64,000 nt of DNA from Charina bottae (GCA_023362775.1 JALMGJ010000004.1:35642929-35706928), one strand, 5' to 3'. Numbered from the stretch's first letter, positions 47,237 through 58,258 are shown. A program made the numbers and translations. Notes: generated by a model not told the origin, from the sequence alone.

Positions 47237-50200
47237 CATATATATGAGCAATTACATTCTGAAGTTGTATCACACATACTGTACATATTTTGCATGTGTG
47301 ATTGCGTCACCCTCATATTATAATCCACTTCATATTTTATGGACTACAGTCCTGAGATATACAGGGCTAGTTCAGGTAGTCCTGTAAACTTGGGCAGGAG
47401 GGGGATAGAGGAACAATTTTAGGGCTGAGGGTCACATTCGTTCTTGTGTGTTGTACTAAAGGCTGTATCTAACAAGAGGGGCCATACTGGGGGTGGGGGG
47501 AAGTGGGTGAACCATAGGAGGAGAGTGGCAGGTCCATAGGGAAACCAGGGTCTATTTAATAAATTCAGTACATGCATAAGTAGAATAAATATTTTCTTCC
47601 AGCAATGCCCAGACAGTCACACCAACCTTAACAAACAAAACAACACATTTTCATATACACTTTTTGCCTGCAGAGGGCTCAGAGATCTGGGGATATTACT
47701 GGTGGCTCCTCTTTCCACTCTTTGGTGGATTCCAGTGATTTAAGTGAGGGACAGGCGGGTTGAATTTGCAGGGGTTTATTATAACTGTTTTGCATAGTTT
47801 GTGTGCCAAGATTAAGGTAAGAGTATAAAAAAAGATGTGAGGTTGCATGGTTGCATTCAGTTGCATGGCTGTGACCACTGTCTTGCCTCCCCCCCCCCCC
47901 CCCCCCCGCATCCTCATAGACACCCTGATTGGATTCTTCCACTCAGAACTTCTCTGGTGATCAAAATGCCTTTAATACGAAGGTTGGCCAGAGACTTTCA
48001 TGGCAATATAGCAATAGCTAGAACAGTACTGGACAATATTTATATTATTTTATCAGTAATTTAAAATACAAAACATGAAACCCATATTTCATGGATTTTC
48101 TTGGCATGCATAAAATAGTTATGTTTTCCTAAACAGATTTCATTTGGCTTAACATTTTGTTTTCCTTGATCTTAAAAAGCAATGTCAAATTATAAAACTT
48201 CATGCTAATTCCTCAAAAGATTTTATAATACAGTCGAAAACAGAAATAATTAGTTTGTTAGCTACTCATAAGCAACCATAAAAATGTGCATAAATCGGTA
48301 TCTCTGTTAGTATAGACATTTGTACTTGCTATCTTACTTTTAGAAGACCCTTATTGAGGTGTGGATGTTACAATATCTTTAGTGCAGGATGCAGTTGATG
48401 TCAAGGACCATCACATCAGTTTGTTTGATAGTGCTACAAAAATAAAATAAAATCATATTTAGATGCCCCAAATTGCAGGAAATTACCAGATTGGTAATCA
48501 CAAGATTTCAGCATTTTACTCTCGCAATCACACGAGGTTTGGGCCTAAAACATTCAAATCTCATGATTCTTCAGCCATGACACTGCTCTGAGGTGTCGCA
48601 GGCAACACAGGGCCTGCAGACATTGACTACTTGCTCTACTGTATTAATTTTACTGCCTGCATTTTGAGACTGCTCCCTTATGCCCTATTAAAAATTCTAT
48701 GGCACAAGTAATTAAAACCAATACATTTTCAAATTTGGTAATCTAAAAAGCTTTCCAACATGTGGCTTTTAAAATGTCATCTATCAATTTTTATGATTTT
48801 ATGATTTTATAAGAAAGTACACTGGCACTTATCCAGGCTGCCTGTGACATTTATTTGAAGAACCACAATAAATCAGACTATAAGAGAAGATGCAAGTGAT
48901 CCCTTGAGCTTAGCACATAAATTGTGAAGCTACACTGTGCTTCTTTCTTTACTTGACTAAGACACTGATGTATAAAATCTATCCCAAGAGAACCTCAAAC
49001 ATAGTGGTGTGAGGTTGTGAACAACAGCAGGACCAGGACAAAATACTACTAGGAACAAGAAAAGGAAATATGAGACAATTCACATTTCCTATATTACCAC
49101 TGCATGATAATTTATATCTGTCCCCAAACTGTAACCCTCCAGATCTGCTGGGGCCACAATTCCCAGAATTCCAGCCTATTCTCCTGGGTAATAAGAGCAG
49201 CAATAAGAGAGTACATCCCCACATTATATACTTCTAAAATGGGGAACTAGCATGCTTTGATGTACATGGCGACTCCTGAAATAAGCTGTCAGTGTTAGGC
49301 TCGACAGGTGGCACTGAGGCCATTTGGCTATCTGTGGCAGGAAAATGAAGTCTTTCTTTTGAATATTTTAAATGATTAGGTGCACGTACTCTGCTGGCCT
49401 TCCCAAGCTGGCAGAGCTTGCCTTCTTGTAGGCCGTTTCTCTCGATGATTCAATGGCTGAATCTTTAAAAATTCCTCAGGGAAGAGTGGGCCTGTTTTGT
49501 CATTGCTTTACTACTAATCTTTGAATCCTGTTACCCTCACAAAATTTGATTCTGGGCACTCCCTATAGGTAGCCAAGTTGGCTCTTGGCCAGATACTTTT
49601 TAATAAAGATAACTTACCAACAAATAAATATTCTTTACCTATTAGTTATATTATTGTTTTATGGAGTGAGGTAACTTTGTTACTCCCACATGCATGCTGC
49701 AAAGAAGAGGCTTAACTTTGATCTGTTGGCCAGTTTGAGCCATATTGAACCATGTAACTGGTATGGAAAGAGAAATGTAAAGGGCAGAAGGGAAAATCAG
49801 GAAGAGATGCTGAACAATTCATTCTCCCCTTCAGCTAAATCTTTTCTTTCTTCCAGCTAGAACTTCCATAACTCCCATCACAACGAAGACAAATGCCTGG
49901 GAACCGGTTGGATTGGAAAAATTCTCTGACAAGGCTTTCATGCTGTCATCTTCAACACTTTAAATTGCAAAATATATACACTCCCCAAACCCTTTTAATA
50001 TACATATGTCAACAACCATATTCTAACAAACACATTGGGACTATTTTGAGCCCAATCCCTTTTGCACCAGGCAGCTCCACGATGTCTCACCTCTTAAAAA
50101 TGTTTAGCCATCCTGGAAAAACTTGGTTTTGAAGAGCAGCATACAAATATTAAATCATCAGCATCAGCATCACCTCTGTTCTTATTTCTGAACAGTTAGC

Positions 50201-50299
50201 CAGTGTCACTAAACCAGAATAACAAGATCTGATGCACATAGTCAAACTCAAAGCAATGCAGTCCTTGTTGTCCTTAGTCACAACTATGTTCAGAATGAT
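47237..50299. other. No gene recognised; C-run and one MITE remnant
   Basis: A C19 run occupies 47889-47907. A remnant with CTCCAGATCTGCTGG and ACAATTCCCAGAATTCC at about 49137-49170 looks like a decayed hAT MITE. No supported gene. Confidence 0.45.
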
Positions 50300-50650
50300 G
50301 TAAAGAATGCAAGATGTGACACAGCCTTCTCTGTTGCTGCCCCTGCCCCTTGGAACAGCATCCCCCCAGAGCTACATATGGTGCCCATTCTCCTGGGATT
50401 CTGAAGGGCACTTAAGACCTGGCTCTGTTCCCACGCCTGGGGTTAGTGTGTTTGTGGAACTCCTGTTGTGGGTTTTTTTAAAATTATTATTGTTGTTATG
50501 GCTGCTTTTCAGTCTGGGCTGTTATACTGTATTTTGTTGTTATATTTTAACTGCTTTAATAGTATATTTTGATGTTGTAAGCCACTCACGTCTTTTGGAA
50601 TGGGTGCCATAATAAATCTAAACAACAACAACAGCAGCAACAACAACATT
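50300..50650 (+). mobile_element. L2/CR1-like LINE 3' end with (AAC)n tail
   Basis: The translation at about 50326-50375 gives SVAAPAPWNSIPPE, the conserved element near the C-terminus of L2-like polyproteins, then a weak ALKTW-type block. The 3' region carries GTAAGCCACTC near 50577 and an (ACA)n-type tail at 50621-50648. 5' truncated. Confidence 0.75.
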
Positions 50651-51941
50651 GTATACAACCATTGACTATTTGTGTGGAGGAACAGGTCCACATGCTGGCT
50701 ATGTGCCCAACATTGTGATATTCAGTTGTCCTGCTGCTCAATATTCCAAGAACTGCTGGACTCTACCTCCGCAGTCTGTTTAAATTTTGCCAAAAATTGG
50801 GACTGTTTATGCTCCTCTGCTCTAGGAGCAATGCTGGGGGAAGGGCAGAAATGCAGCTTTGTTTTTCTCTATTCACAAAGCTAATGACTTATCTTTCAGT
50901 GATGTCAATAATCACATCTACAGCATAGGGGGGAAAGTAACGCACATACTTCCTACCCAGCAAGACATGGGCATCTGGGACAGGCCACAATGACATTATG
51001 CATTTTATGACATTGCCACAGAAATGATAAGAATAATGTACCTGGCATCCGTTGTGCAATGATACCATAACATGGGTGACATCACTCACCCCCCAGCCTC
51101 CCTGCCCTGGGGAGATAGCTCAGTTACATGCAGTGAAAATTTCACACTTAGAATTGATGACTCCCTTGTCTCAGGAGTCTCAGGAGTAGCTGCAAAGCAG
51201 AATCTATGTGTCTAGAAACATCAAAACCTCCTCTCCTGGATAAGCCACTTTAATTTTTCTTTTTCCCATACAGGTGGAAAAGATATATCTGCTTTTACAG
51301 CACATCAATTTTTGCTTGGAAAGATGGTTTCCACCAGCTGCTTGCCACACCCCCGTCCTCCTGCGTGCTCCAGAAAAATGTTTTTTCAAGCCACTCTGGG
51401 TGAGATCACTGGGGTATAAAAGCAGGGCCTGCTTGCTTTCCATTGCTTTCCATAGAATCTCAGGAGGGCTCAATGTTTAGCCTGAGTAACATGCTTTGAG
51501 CCCATTGAAAAATTAATGTAATTGTTTAACATATTTGCACTCCTTTCTGTACTATGTAGGAAGTATATAGCTATAGTCAGTAATATCCACAGAAAACTAC
51601 AAGGACACTCAAATGACAGCATGCATGTGGCATCATTATGTAGGTGTCATGATTGTGTGTATATGTCCTGCTGCCTGATGCAAGTATGTAATTCACAGCA
51701 TTCGCATGACAATATTGTCGCACACATTTTGTCATTTTGTCCCCCCTGCCCCCCAATAGAGATGACCATGGCTATAGCAATAAGTAGCTAATCACCCAAA
51801 AATTAACAATCATTATTTTACAAGCATAATTTCTTAATTTAACTTTTAGATCCCCTCTTTAGCCAAAATAGTTCCCAGAGCAAAGGTAAAATTAATAGCG
51901 AAATATTCTGAAAACCAGTGGAAAGATGCTCTAAAAACTGA
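50651..51941. other. No gene recognised
   Basis: Unique-looking; nothing identified. Confidence 0.5.
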
Positions 51942-52046
51942 CCAGGGGAATCTGCAGGGGGAGGTCAAAAGTCCAGATGGCAGCTTTGATTCCATATGAT
52001 TGTGGCTGACATCTTGACTTTTTTTTATTCCCTCCCCCTGTGGAAT
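51942..52046. mobile_element. Inverted-repeat MITE (copy 2, see 29729)
   Basis: ATCTGCAGGGGGAGGTCAAA and AGTCCAGATGG at the left are mirrored by TCTTGACTTTTTTTTATTCC and CTCCCCCTG at the right. Shorter than the 29729 copy, with the same terminal design. Confidence 0.65.
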
Positions 52047-52260
52047 GTATTCAGATTTAATTCATAATGAAGAAGAAATAGAAGGCAGAAGATAAAAAAC
52101 AAGCTTTGGCATACTGTAAATCCTTAAAAAGTTACAAGACAAATATATTTTTCAGCTTCTCCAGCATTGCTACTTAATCCTGCCTTTCCATTTTATGTGG
52201 GTCAAAGGTTTATAGTTGCATTGGTAGAGTAAACATTGGTGTAACTAATTATAGCATGGC

Positions 52261-52351
52261 ACACTTCAAAAATTATTTTAAAGAAGGTGCTTTGGACCTC
52301 ACATCAGTTTGAGCCCAGCACCTCTGTGTTATTCATTGAAGCAGCCTATCT
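52261..52351. repeat. Left arm of an inverted-repeat MITE split by L1-like C
   Basis: AAGAAGGTGCTTTGGAC, then GCCCAGCACCTCTGTG, then ATTCATTGAAG: each is found as reverse complement, in inverse order, at 57371-57452. The last 14 bases are also the left target-site duplication of the L1-like insertion. Confidence 0.8.
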
Positions 52352-52689
52352 TTTTTCTTTTTTTCTTTTATAAGAATTTAAGATTTAAGCAAAGATAAAA
52401 GCTACAGAAAAACAAAAAACTACAAAGAAAAAAAGAAAAAAAGAAAAAAACTAAAAAAGTGTGGAAACACAAGAGAAAAATTTTCAAAGTTACAAAAAGA
52501 GGTGACTTCCAACTTTTAACAGCAAGGATATACAACAATTTTCCATAATCAATCCCTTACCCTATATTAAACCAAAATCACATTATTTCTATAAATCATT
52601 CTATTGGCACATTCTAAAAATCACTAAATACAGTTGCTCCCTCACCTTATACTAAAAGAATACAGTATATACAGTATGTATATAAAAAT

Positions 52690-52827
52690 TCCCTTCTCAC
52701 CCCTATGGGTGGTATGTGTCTTCCCCAACCTCGGATCCTCTACCAGAGGCCTGGGAGTTTGAGGGTTCTGCGCAGTACCTTAGCTGTTCCTAGCACTACA
52801 CTCTTCTGGGCAGAGAGCTCTGATGTT
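52690..52827 (-). pseudogene. R4-type LINE 3' end, duplicated copy
   Basis: The minus strand encodes the extreme C-terminus ending TLKLPGLW and a stop, followed by a short 3' tail to about 52690. The segment 52718-52827 equals 54494-54603 in length (110 bp, no gaps), with nine differences, all transitions. Confidence 0.75.
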
Positions 52828-54493
52828 CCTAGGCTGACCATATTTCCTTCAGACAAAAACGGGACTTTGGGATGGCAAAACGGGACAGGGTCTTATGCCA
52901 CCATGCCCAAACCCCGCCCCCCCAGTCCACACAATTGGCTCCTACCTGCAAACCCCGCCCCTGCCCCACACGATTGGCTCCCACCTGCAAACCCCGCTCC
53001 CATCAGCGCGATTGGCTCGGATTTTAATATTTTTTTTCGATTTTTAAAGGTTTTTTTTTCTTCTAGCAGTAAATGGTGTGGCAGAGCTGGTGTGTTTGGG
53101 GAAGGCCGGAGCACACACACTGTGCACACAGCACCGTCATTGGCCGGGGGACAAGGGGCAGGGATGGAGGCCCACCACTGCCCCATCCCCCTCGGGCTTG
53201 GCCGAGGGAGGGAGGAGAGTCGCTGCTGCCGCCGCCGCCACCGCACAGTAGAAGCAGGAGCTGGCCGAGCTAGGGGACTTCAGCCATACCACTCCGCCCC
53301 TTGCCGCCTGCCAGGCTGCGGGAGCTCCCGCAGCCCGGCGGGCGGCAAGGGGCGGAATTGTGTGGCTGAAGCCCCCCAGCGCAGCTGGCTCCTGCCGAGA
53401 ACAGAGGCCCACCACTGCCCCAGCCTCCTCAGACTTGGCCGAGGGAGGGAGGAGAGTTGCTACTGCTGCCGCTGCCGCCCAGGAGAAGCAGGAGCTGGCC
53501 GAGCTGGGGGGCTTCAGCCACACCACTCTGCCCCTTGCCGCCCGCCAGGAGCTTCCGCAGCCCGGCGGGTGGCAAGGGGTGGTGTGGTGCGGCTGAAGTC
53601 CCCCAGCGTGGCCGGCTCCTGCAGAGGACGGAGGCTCACCGCAGCCCCGACCCCCTCGGGCTTGGCCGAGGGTGGGAGGAGAGTCGCCACCGATGAGCAG
53701 GAGAAGCAGGAGGCGGGCGGCAGCACAGCGCGATGAGGTTGTGACGCCTCCCGGGAGAGCGGTGGCGGTGGCGGAGAGAGGGACGGTTCCAGGCGGAGGC
53801 GTTCGTGGAGGGGCCGCTGCTGGGCAGGGGAGGCAGCTCCTCGGGCCCCTCATGAGGAAAGGCAGCACCATGGCTCCACTGGGCCCTCCTCTCCCTCCTC
53901 CGCCACAGCGCCTGACTCACTCTCCTCCTCCAGACACACTTCAGGCTGCAGCCCAGCAGACGCACACAGCCCAGCTCCACGGACCCTGCAGCGGCCGGCG
54001 CAGTGTCTCTGCCCCACCTCTCATGCAGCGCTGCCGAGCCCCTCGCAGAATGCCACCACACCACCTGGCTTGGCCGCCATCCCGCCTCCCCAGCGCTGAC
54101 ATCTGCGAGGCGAGACCTAGAGCGTCTTGCGGGCAGGATTCTGAGGCAGGATCTCGGCCTTTTAAGGTTGGAATCTTGCGCCGTTTGCGGCTGGGACCCA
54201 ATTGGCCAAGCAGTATGCTGATTGGTAGAGGGGCTTCTTGTTCCAGGCTGCCTCCAATCGGCAACTCTGGGTCGGACCATACCAGCTTCTTCCGTAGGTC
54301 GGCTCATCTTCCTCCGACTGAGTCCGAATCTGGCATGGCGGCGGGGGCTGACCCACTCCTGTCAGGCTTACTCCTGACTCAGATTTTTGAAAAATGGGAC
54401 AAAATCAAGATTTTGACTATAACGATGGGACGCTCCAGAAATGGTGAAATAACGGGACAGTCCCGTTCAAAACGGGACGTATGGTCAGCCTAT
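52828..54493. mobile_element. GC-rich insert with short TIRs in the R4 LINE
   Basis: A 1,666-bp block with TAGGCTGACCATA at its left end and the exact complement at its right end. Just inside lie several CGGGAC motifs at both ends (for example 52859, 52883, 54453, 54473). The middle is extremely CpG-rich, with three repeats of about 40 bp containing ATTGGCTC and CTGCAAACCCCGC (52920-53010) followed by larger hairpin repeats. The ends suggest a DNA transposon of unassigned family. The long open frames on both strands overlap each other and are attributed to base composition. A captured promoter or exon cannot be excluded. Confidence 0.65.
53168..53720. repeat. Hairpin-forming tandem repeats of about 230 bp
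   Basis: Unit 1 is 53168-53404, unit 2 is 53405-53631, and a partial third unit starts at 53632. Each full unit starts AGGCCCACCACTGCCCCA and carries CTTGGCCGAGGGAGGGAGGA, a GCC-rich stretch and AAGCAGGAGCTGGCCGAG. It then has an internal inverted pair: ACTTCAGCCATACCACTCCG with its mirror near GGTGTGGCTGAAG, around a CCCCTTGCCGCC/GGCGGCAAGGGG stem. The expected hairpin is about 100 bp per unit. Confidence 0.85.
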
Positions 54494-55780
54494 GTCTTCC
54501 TCAACCTTGGGTCCTCTACCAGAGGCCTGGGAGTTTGAGGGTTCTGTGCAGTATCTTAGCTGTTCCTAGCATTGCACTCTTCTGGACAGAGAGCTCTGAT
54601 ATTGCTCCTGGGGTCTGTTGGAGCCACTCTTGCAGCTTAGAAGTCACAGCCCCAAGTGCCCCTACCACCACTGGGACCACTTTGGCCTTCACTTTCCACA
54701 TCCTCTCTTCTCCAGCTTCTCATACTCCTTCTTCCTGATGTTTCTGTCACTTGGCACCGCTACATCTATCACCACTGCCGTCTTTTGGTCCTTATCTACT
54801 ACCACAATGTCTGGTTGATTGGCCAGTACCTGCCTGTCTGTCTGGATCTGGAAGTCCCACAGGATCTTAGCCCTGTCATTCTCCATAACCTTCTGTGGAA
54901 TCTCCCATCTGGACTTTGGAGGGTCTAGCCCATACGCTGTGCAGATGTTCCTGTACACAATGCCAGCTACTTGGTTGTGCCATTCAGTGTATGCTGTTCC
55001 TGCCTGCATCTTACACCCTGCCACTATCTGTTGGACTGTCTCTGGGGCCTCTCTGCACAGTCTGAACCTTGAGTCCTGTCTAGTGTGGTAGACCCCTGCT
55101 TCTATGGATCGGGTGCTTAGTGCCTGTTCTTGTGCTGCTATGATCAGTGCCTCAGTGCTGTCTTTTAGTCCAGCCCTTTCCAGCCACTGGTAGGATTTCC
55201 CAATGTCAGCCACCTCAGCTATCTGTCGATGGTACATCCCATGCAGGGTCTTGTCTTGCCATGGCACTTCCTCTGCTTGATCTTTCTTCCATGTCTGCTG
55301 CTGCCTCAGGCATTCTCTCAGCAGCTCATCTTTAGGTGCCATCTTACTGATGTACTCCTGGATGCTCTGGGTCTCATCCAGGACAGTGGCTTTGACACTC
55401 ACCAGACCCCGCCCACCCTCTTTCCAGCTGGTGTACAGTCTCTGGGTGTTGGACTTGGGGTGAAAGCCTCCGTACATTGTGAGGAGCTTCCGGGTCTTCA
55501 CATCAGCAGCCTCCATGTCCTCCTTTGGCCAGCTCACTATACAGGCAGGATATTTGATGACTGGCAGGGCATACATGTTAATGGCATCGATCTTGTTCTT
55601 CCCATTGAGCTGGCTCTTCAGCACCTGTCTTATCCTTTGATGGTACTTGGATGTTGCTGTCTTCCTTGCCTCCTCATCGTGGTTCCCATGTGTCTGTGGG
55701 ATACCAAGGTACTTGTAGCTGGTCTGTATGTCTGCTATGGGGTGGAATGTATGTCTGATGGGGTGGAACTACCAGCAGGC
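54494..55780 (-). pseudogene. R4-type LINE polyprotein, C-terminal part
   Basis: R4 elements encode one protein with reverse transcriptase followed by a zinc-knuckle-like motif and a restriction-like endonuclease. This copy is 5' truncated near 55780 (a CA/TA repeat follows). It opens with SYKYLGIPQTHGN, the polymerase-to-thumb transition, and runs 311 codons from 55624 to 54689. It has a CREAPETVQQIVAGC motif, where a canonical His is replaced by Gln, then HNQVAGIVYRNIC. The endonuclease core is PDIVVVDKDQKTAVVIDVAV, with a probable PD...D arrangement and a following K-K-E-Y-E-K-L-E. A frameshift at about 54695-54705 separates the last 61 codons (54701-54516), which end KLPGLW. The palm with the catalytic Asp pair is missing, so it is dead. 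Confidence 0.85.
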
Positions 55781-56261
55781 CACACACACACACGCATATA
55801 TATCTTGATCAACTTCCCCCCCAAAGATAACATTTATTTAATTATTTCCTTCCTACTACTACTCTATACATTCCTGTCTACTATAATAAAGATCAAACTA
55901 AAAAACATATAAATTGTCTACCATTGTACTTGATAATACAACAATTTTAATAATATTAATCATATTAAACCCAAAACCAGACATTTATTATTTTTTGTTA
56001 TTTATCTTGATAATCTTAATCTAAATAATTAAAGATAAATGAAGTCAGCCGAACCCTAAAAGCAATCTGGATAAATATTCTTAAACCCTTATCCCACTTC
56101 AAAATAAACCCGAACATTTACATATCCCCACAATACGGACAGAGCTTTTTTCTTTAAAAAATCAAACAACCCAACTGCCCCCCTCAAAAACTCTAACTTC
56201 CCTTCTTCTCCCATACATAATAAGCCCTTCTTTTCCATGGCGTTCCATCAGAAGATCAATT

Positions 56262-56444
56262 TCACTTATGGCTTGCAGCTCGATCTCTCCCTTTAATTTC
56301 TTCGACTATCTGATCTTCATCCAGCATTTCAACAGAAATCCCAAGCTCACTCTTAGAAGAGATATTTCTGTCGCTGTTAAATTCCTCAGTTTCATCCACA
56401 ACATCCCCAACCAGATGACACATTTTAGACCTCATATTTTCCAC
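56262..56444 (-). CDS. L1 ORF1-like short frame (element C)
   Basis: A 60-codon frame beginning MENMRSKMCHLVGDVVDETE. The frame is acidic and helical. An in-frame open stretch without an ATG precedes it on the minus strand (up to about 56540, with a repeated FKQIFSD-like heptad). This is the position and composition of an L1 ORF1 N-terminal coiled coil; the RRM and C-terminal domain are absent. The frame ends ASHK and a stop, and beyond it lie only AT-rich sequence and stops. The assignment is inferred from position in the element. Confidence 0.4.
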   Translation of the reverse strand: MENMRSKMCHLVGDVVDETEEFNSDRNISSKSELGISVEMLDEDQIVEEIKGRDRAASHK

Positions 56445-57370
56445 AATGTCCTAAATGCCTTGCATAAAAACTTGGTAGGAATCAGAAAAAATCTGTTTAA
56501 AATCTTGTTGGAAGTCAGAAAAAGTCTGTTTAAAATCCTCCATGTCTCAAGCAGTAGATTATGGCACCCCCTAGGAGCTTAACCAGCGAATGTTGAAGAT
56601 ATGAAAGAATTCCAAAATGTGTTTACATAAGCAAAAGTGAGATATGCAGACTGTTCCCCAGGGAAAGTAGAAACAGAAAACTGAAAGTTCAAAACAGCCG
56701 ATTCAATGTGTAGGAAATCTTCAAATTTAGTACAAAAATAATAACAGGGAGACAATCATTTACTCTCAATCCTCCTTAATATTTGGATGGAAAACAAAGT
56801 CCAAAACTTAAAAAGAATTTTTTAAAAAAATTAATCCCCCCCAAAATTATAAGCACCAAGAGACCCCGTTTCTCCTTGCTGTAGAAAGCCTCTCTTAGGG
56901 TATGCATACTTAAAAGAAATATAAATTGGGTGATTTAGAAATGGGGTGGCCAGTCTTAATGTCCCTTTAAGGCTACAGCGTGGCTTGGAAATGGTGACGT
57001 CCCAGCCTCCCGGCTCTCTCTTACCAGTCCAGTGCAAACGCTGTTTGCAATCTTCTGGATGCAAGCAGCCGTCCGGATGACAGATGGGGTGATTCCAGGT
57101 GTTTTCCCTTTTCTGGAAAAACACTCCTGGGCTTCAGGAAAAACCTGCTTGAGCCTGAAAAAACTGCCAAGTTGTCAGTTCTGCCCGCTGAGCCCACAGG
57201 CACAGATGTTCATTCCGCCATGTCCCCACCGGAAGTCGAAGCAGCCTATCTCTTTTCAGACTTCCATGTAACCCTGAAAAAAAGATGTCACTACTTTAAG
57301 AAGTTGACTCATTAAAGCAACTCTTAAAGCAGCAGCATCTTTTTTCCCAAGCTAGTGCAGAAATCCATGA

Positions 57371-57452
57371 AAGATGGGTTACTTCAATGAATAGCACAGA
57401 GGTGCTGGGCTTGCAGTGTCCAAAGTACTTCTTTCAAAGGCTTTTGAAGCAT
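57371..57452. repeat. Right arm of the split inverted-repeat MITE
   Basis: Inverse complement of 52261-52351 with several mismatches: CTTCAATGAAT, CACAGAGGTGCTGGGC, GTCCAAAGTACTTCTT. With the L1-like insertion removed, the MITE would be about 300 bp. Confidence 0.8.
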
Positions 57453-58258
57453 GCATAGTTCTAGAATTGCCACTGACAGGGAAATATAAGAAATATAAAA
57501 ATAACAAAGATTAAGCTAAAGGTAGGATGTCCCAGACATCCCACTTTCTGAACTGACACATCTGGTGAGATAGAGGTGAGCTGGAAGTTACTGAAGAATA
57601 TAGAGATGCCTAGATAGATGCTTCTTTCTCCCAATCTTTGCTTTATCTACCTGGGAATTCTATAACCACAATATATTGGACCAGTCACTTGTGTCCATAT
57701 GACTTAACACAGATGTTCATTAGCTGATATCCTCTGGCAAGTGAGGAAAACCCCTGTGCTACATCTGGAGTTATCTCAGCCAAGTGCTCCATAATAGGAC
57801 TGTGCAGAGCTTCAGATATAGTTCCATTAAGAGACTTCATAATGCATGGGAGCCCGAACGTAGCACCTGACTGCAACTTTTTAAAGCAGCTATATCTCTT
57901 TGCAGGATTGCCCAGCTGCCTTCCGTAATTGCTATGGGAACATGGATCAAAATGCAGCTACTTTAAAGTGTTTCAGACCAGGGCTGCACATCTGCCCCTA
58001 TACATTCTGAAGCATCTTTTGGGGACAGAACACAAAGGCCTGCACACCTCTACTCCACAGTCTCACTACAATGTATTTACTATGTACTTTTACTAGGTAC
58101 AAGTACTACTTGTACTATGTAGCTTTTCCCCTTCAACCACCACAATCTTGACATGGCAGCAAAAGGCCTAAGGAGAGGGGTTCCTTCTTCAGTAAATTGC
58201 GTTGGGGACCCTTTCTTAAAAACTTAGTGTTGCAGGTGTGGGACACCTCAAGTTATTG
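57453..58258. other. No gene recognised
   Basis: Unique-looking. Confidence 0.45.

Larger units (their letters stand above)
52352..57237 (-). mobile_element. L1-like element C, antisense, with 14-bp TSD
   Basis: GAAGCAGCCTATCT at 52338-52351 and 57238-57251 bounds the insertion. On the minus strand it begins CTTCCGGTGGGGACATGGCG and has a leader. It then has an ORF1-like frame (56444-56262) and an AT-rich stretch to about 55810, and after an interruption by R4 material it ends at the left in a pyrimidine-rich stretch. The leader segment 56955-56983 matches element A at 34371-34401 (GTCCCTTT(G)AAGGCT core), so A and C belong together. Without the R4 block it is about 1.8 kb and lacks any ORF2. 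Confidence 0.82.

Noticed and set aside
47889..47907. C19 run as an i-motif regulatory site
   Set aside because: An isolated homopolymer with no flanking promoter features; its length may also be a sequencing artefact.
52705..54538. Long overlapping open frames (343 and 288 codons forward; 244 and 223 reverse) as genes
   Set aside because: They lie in an extremely GC-rich insert where stops are rare, occur on both strands at once, cross the insert boundary into R4 sequence, and show only low-complexity Ala/Gly/Arg/Pro content.
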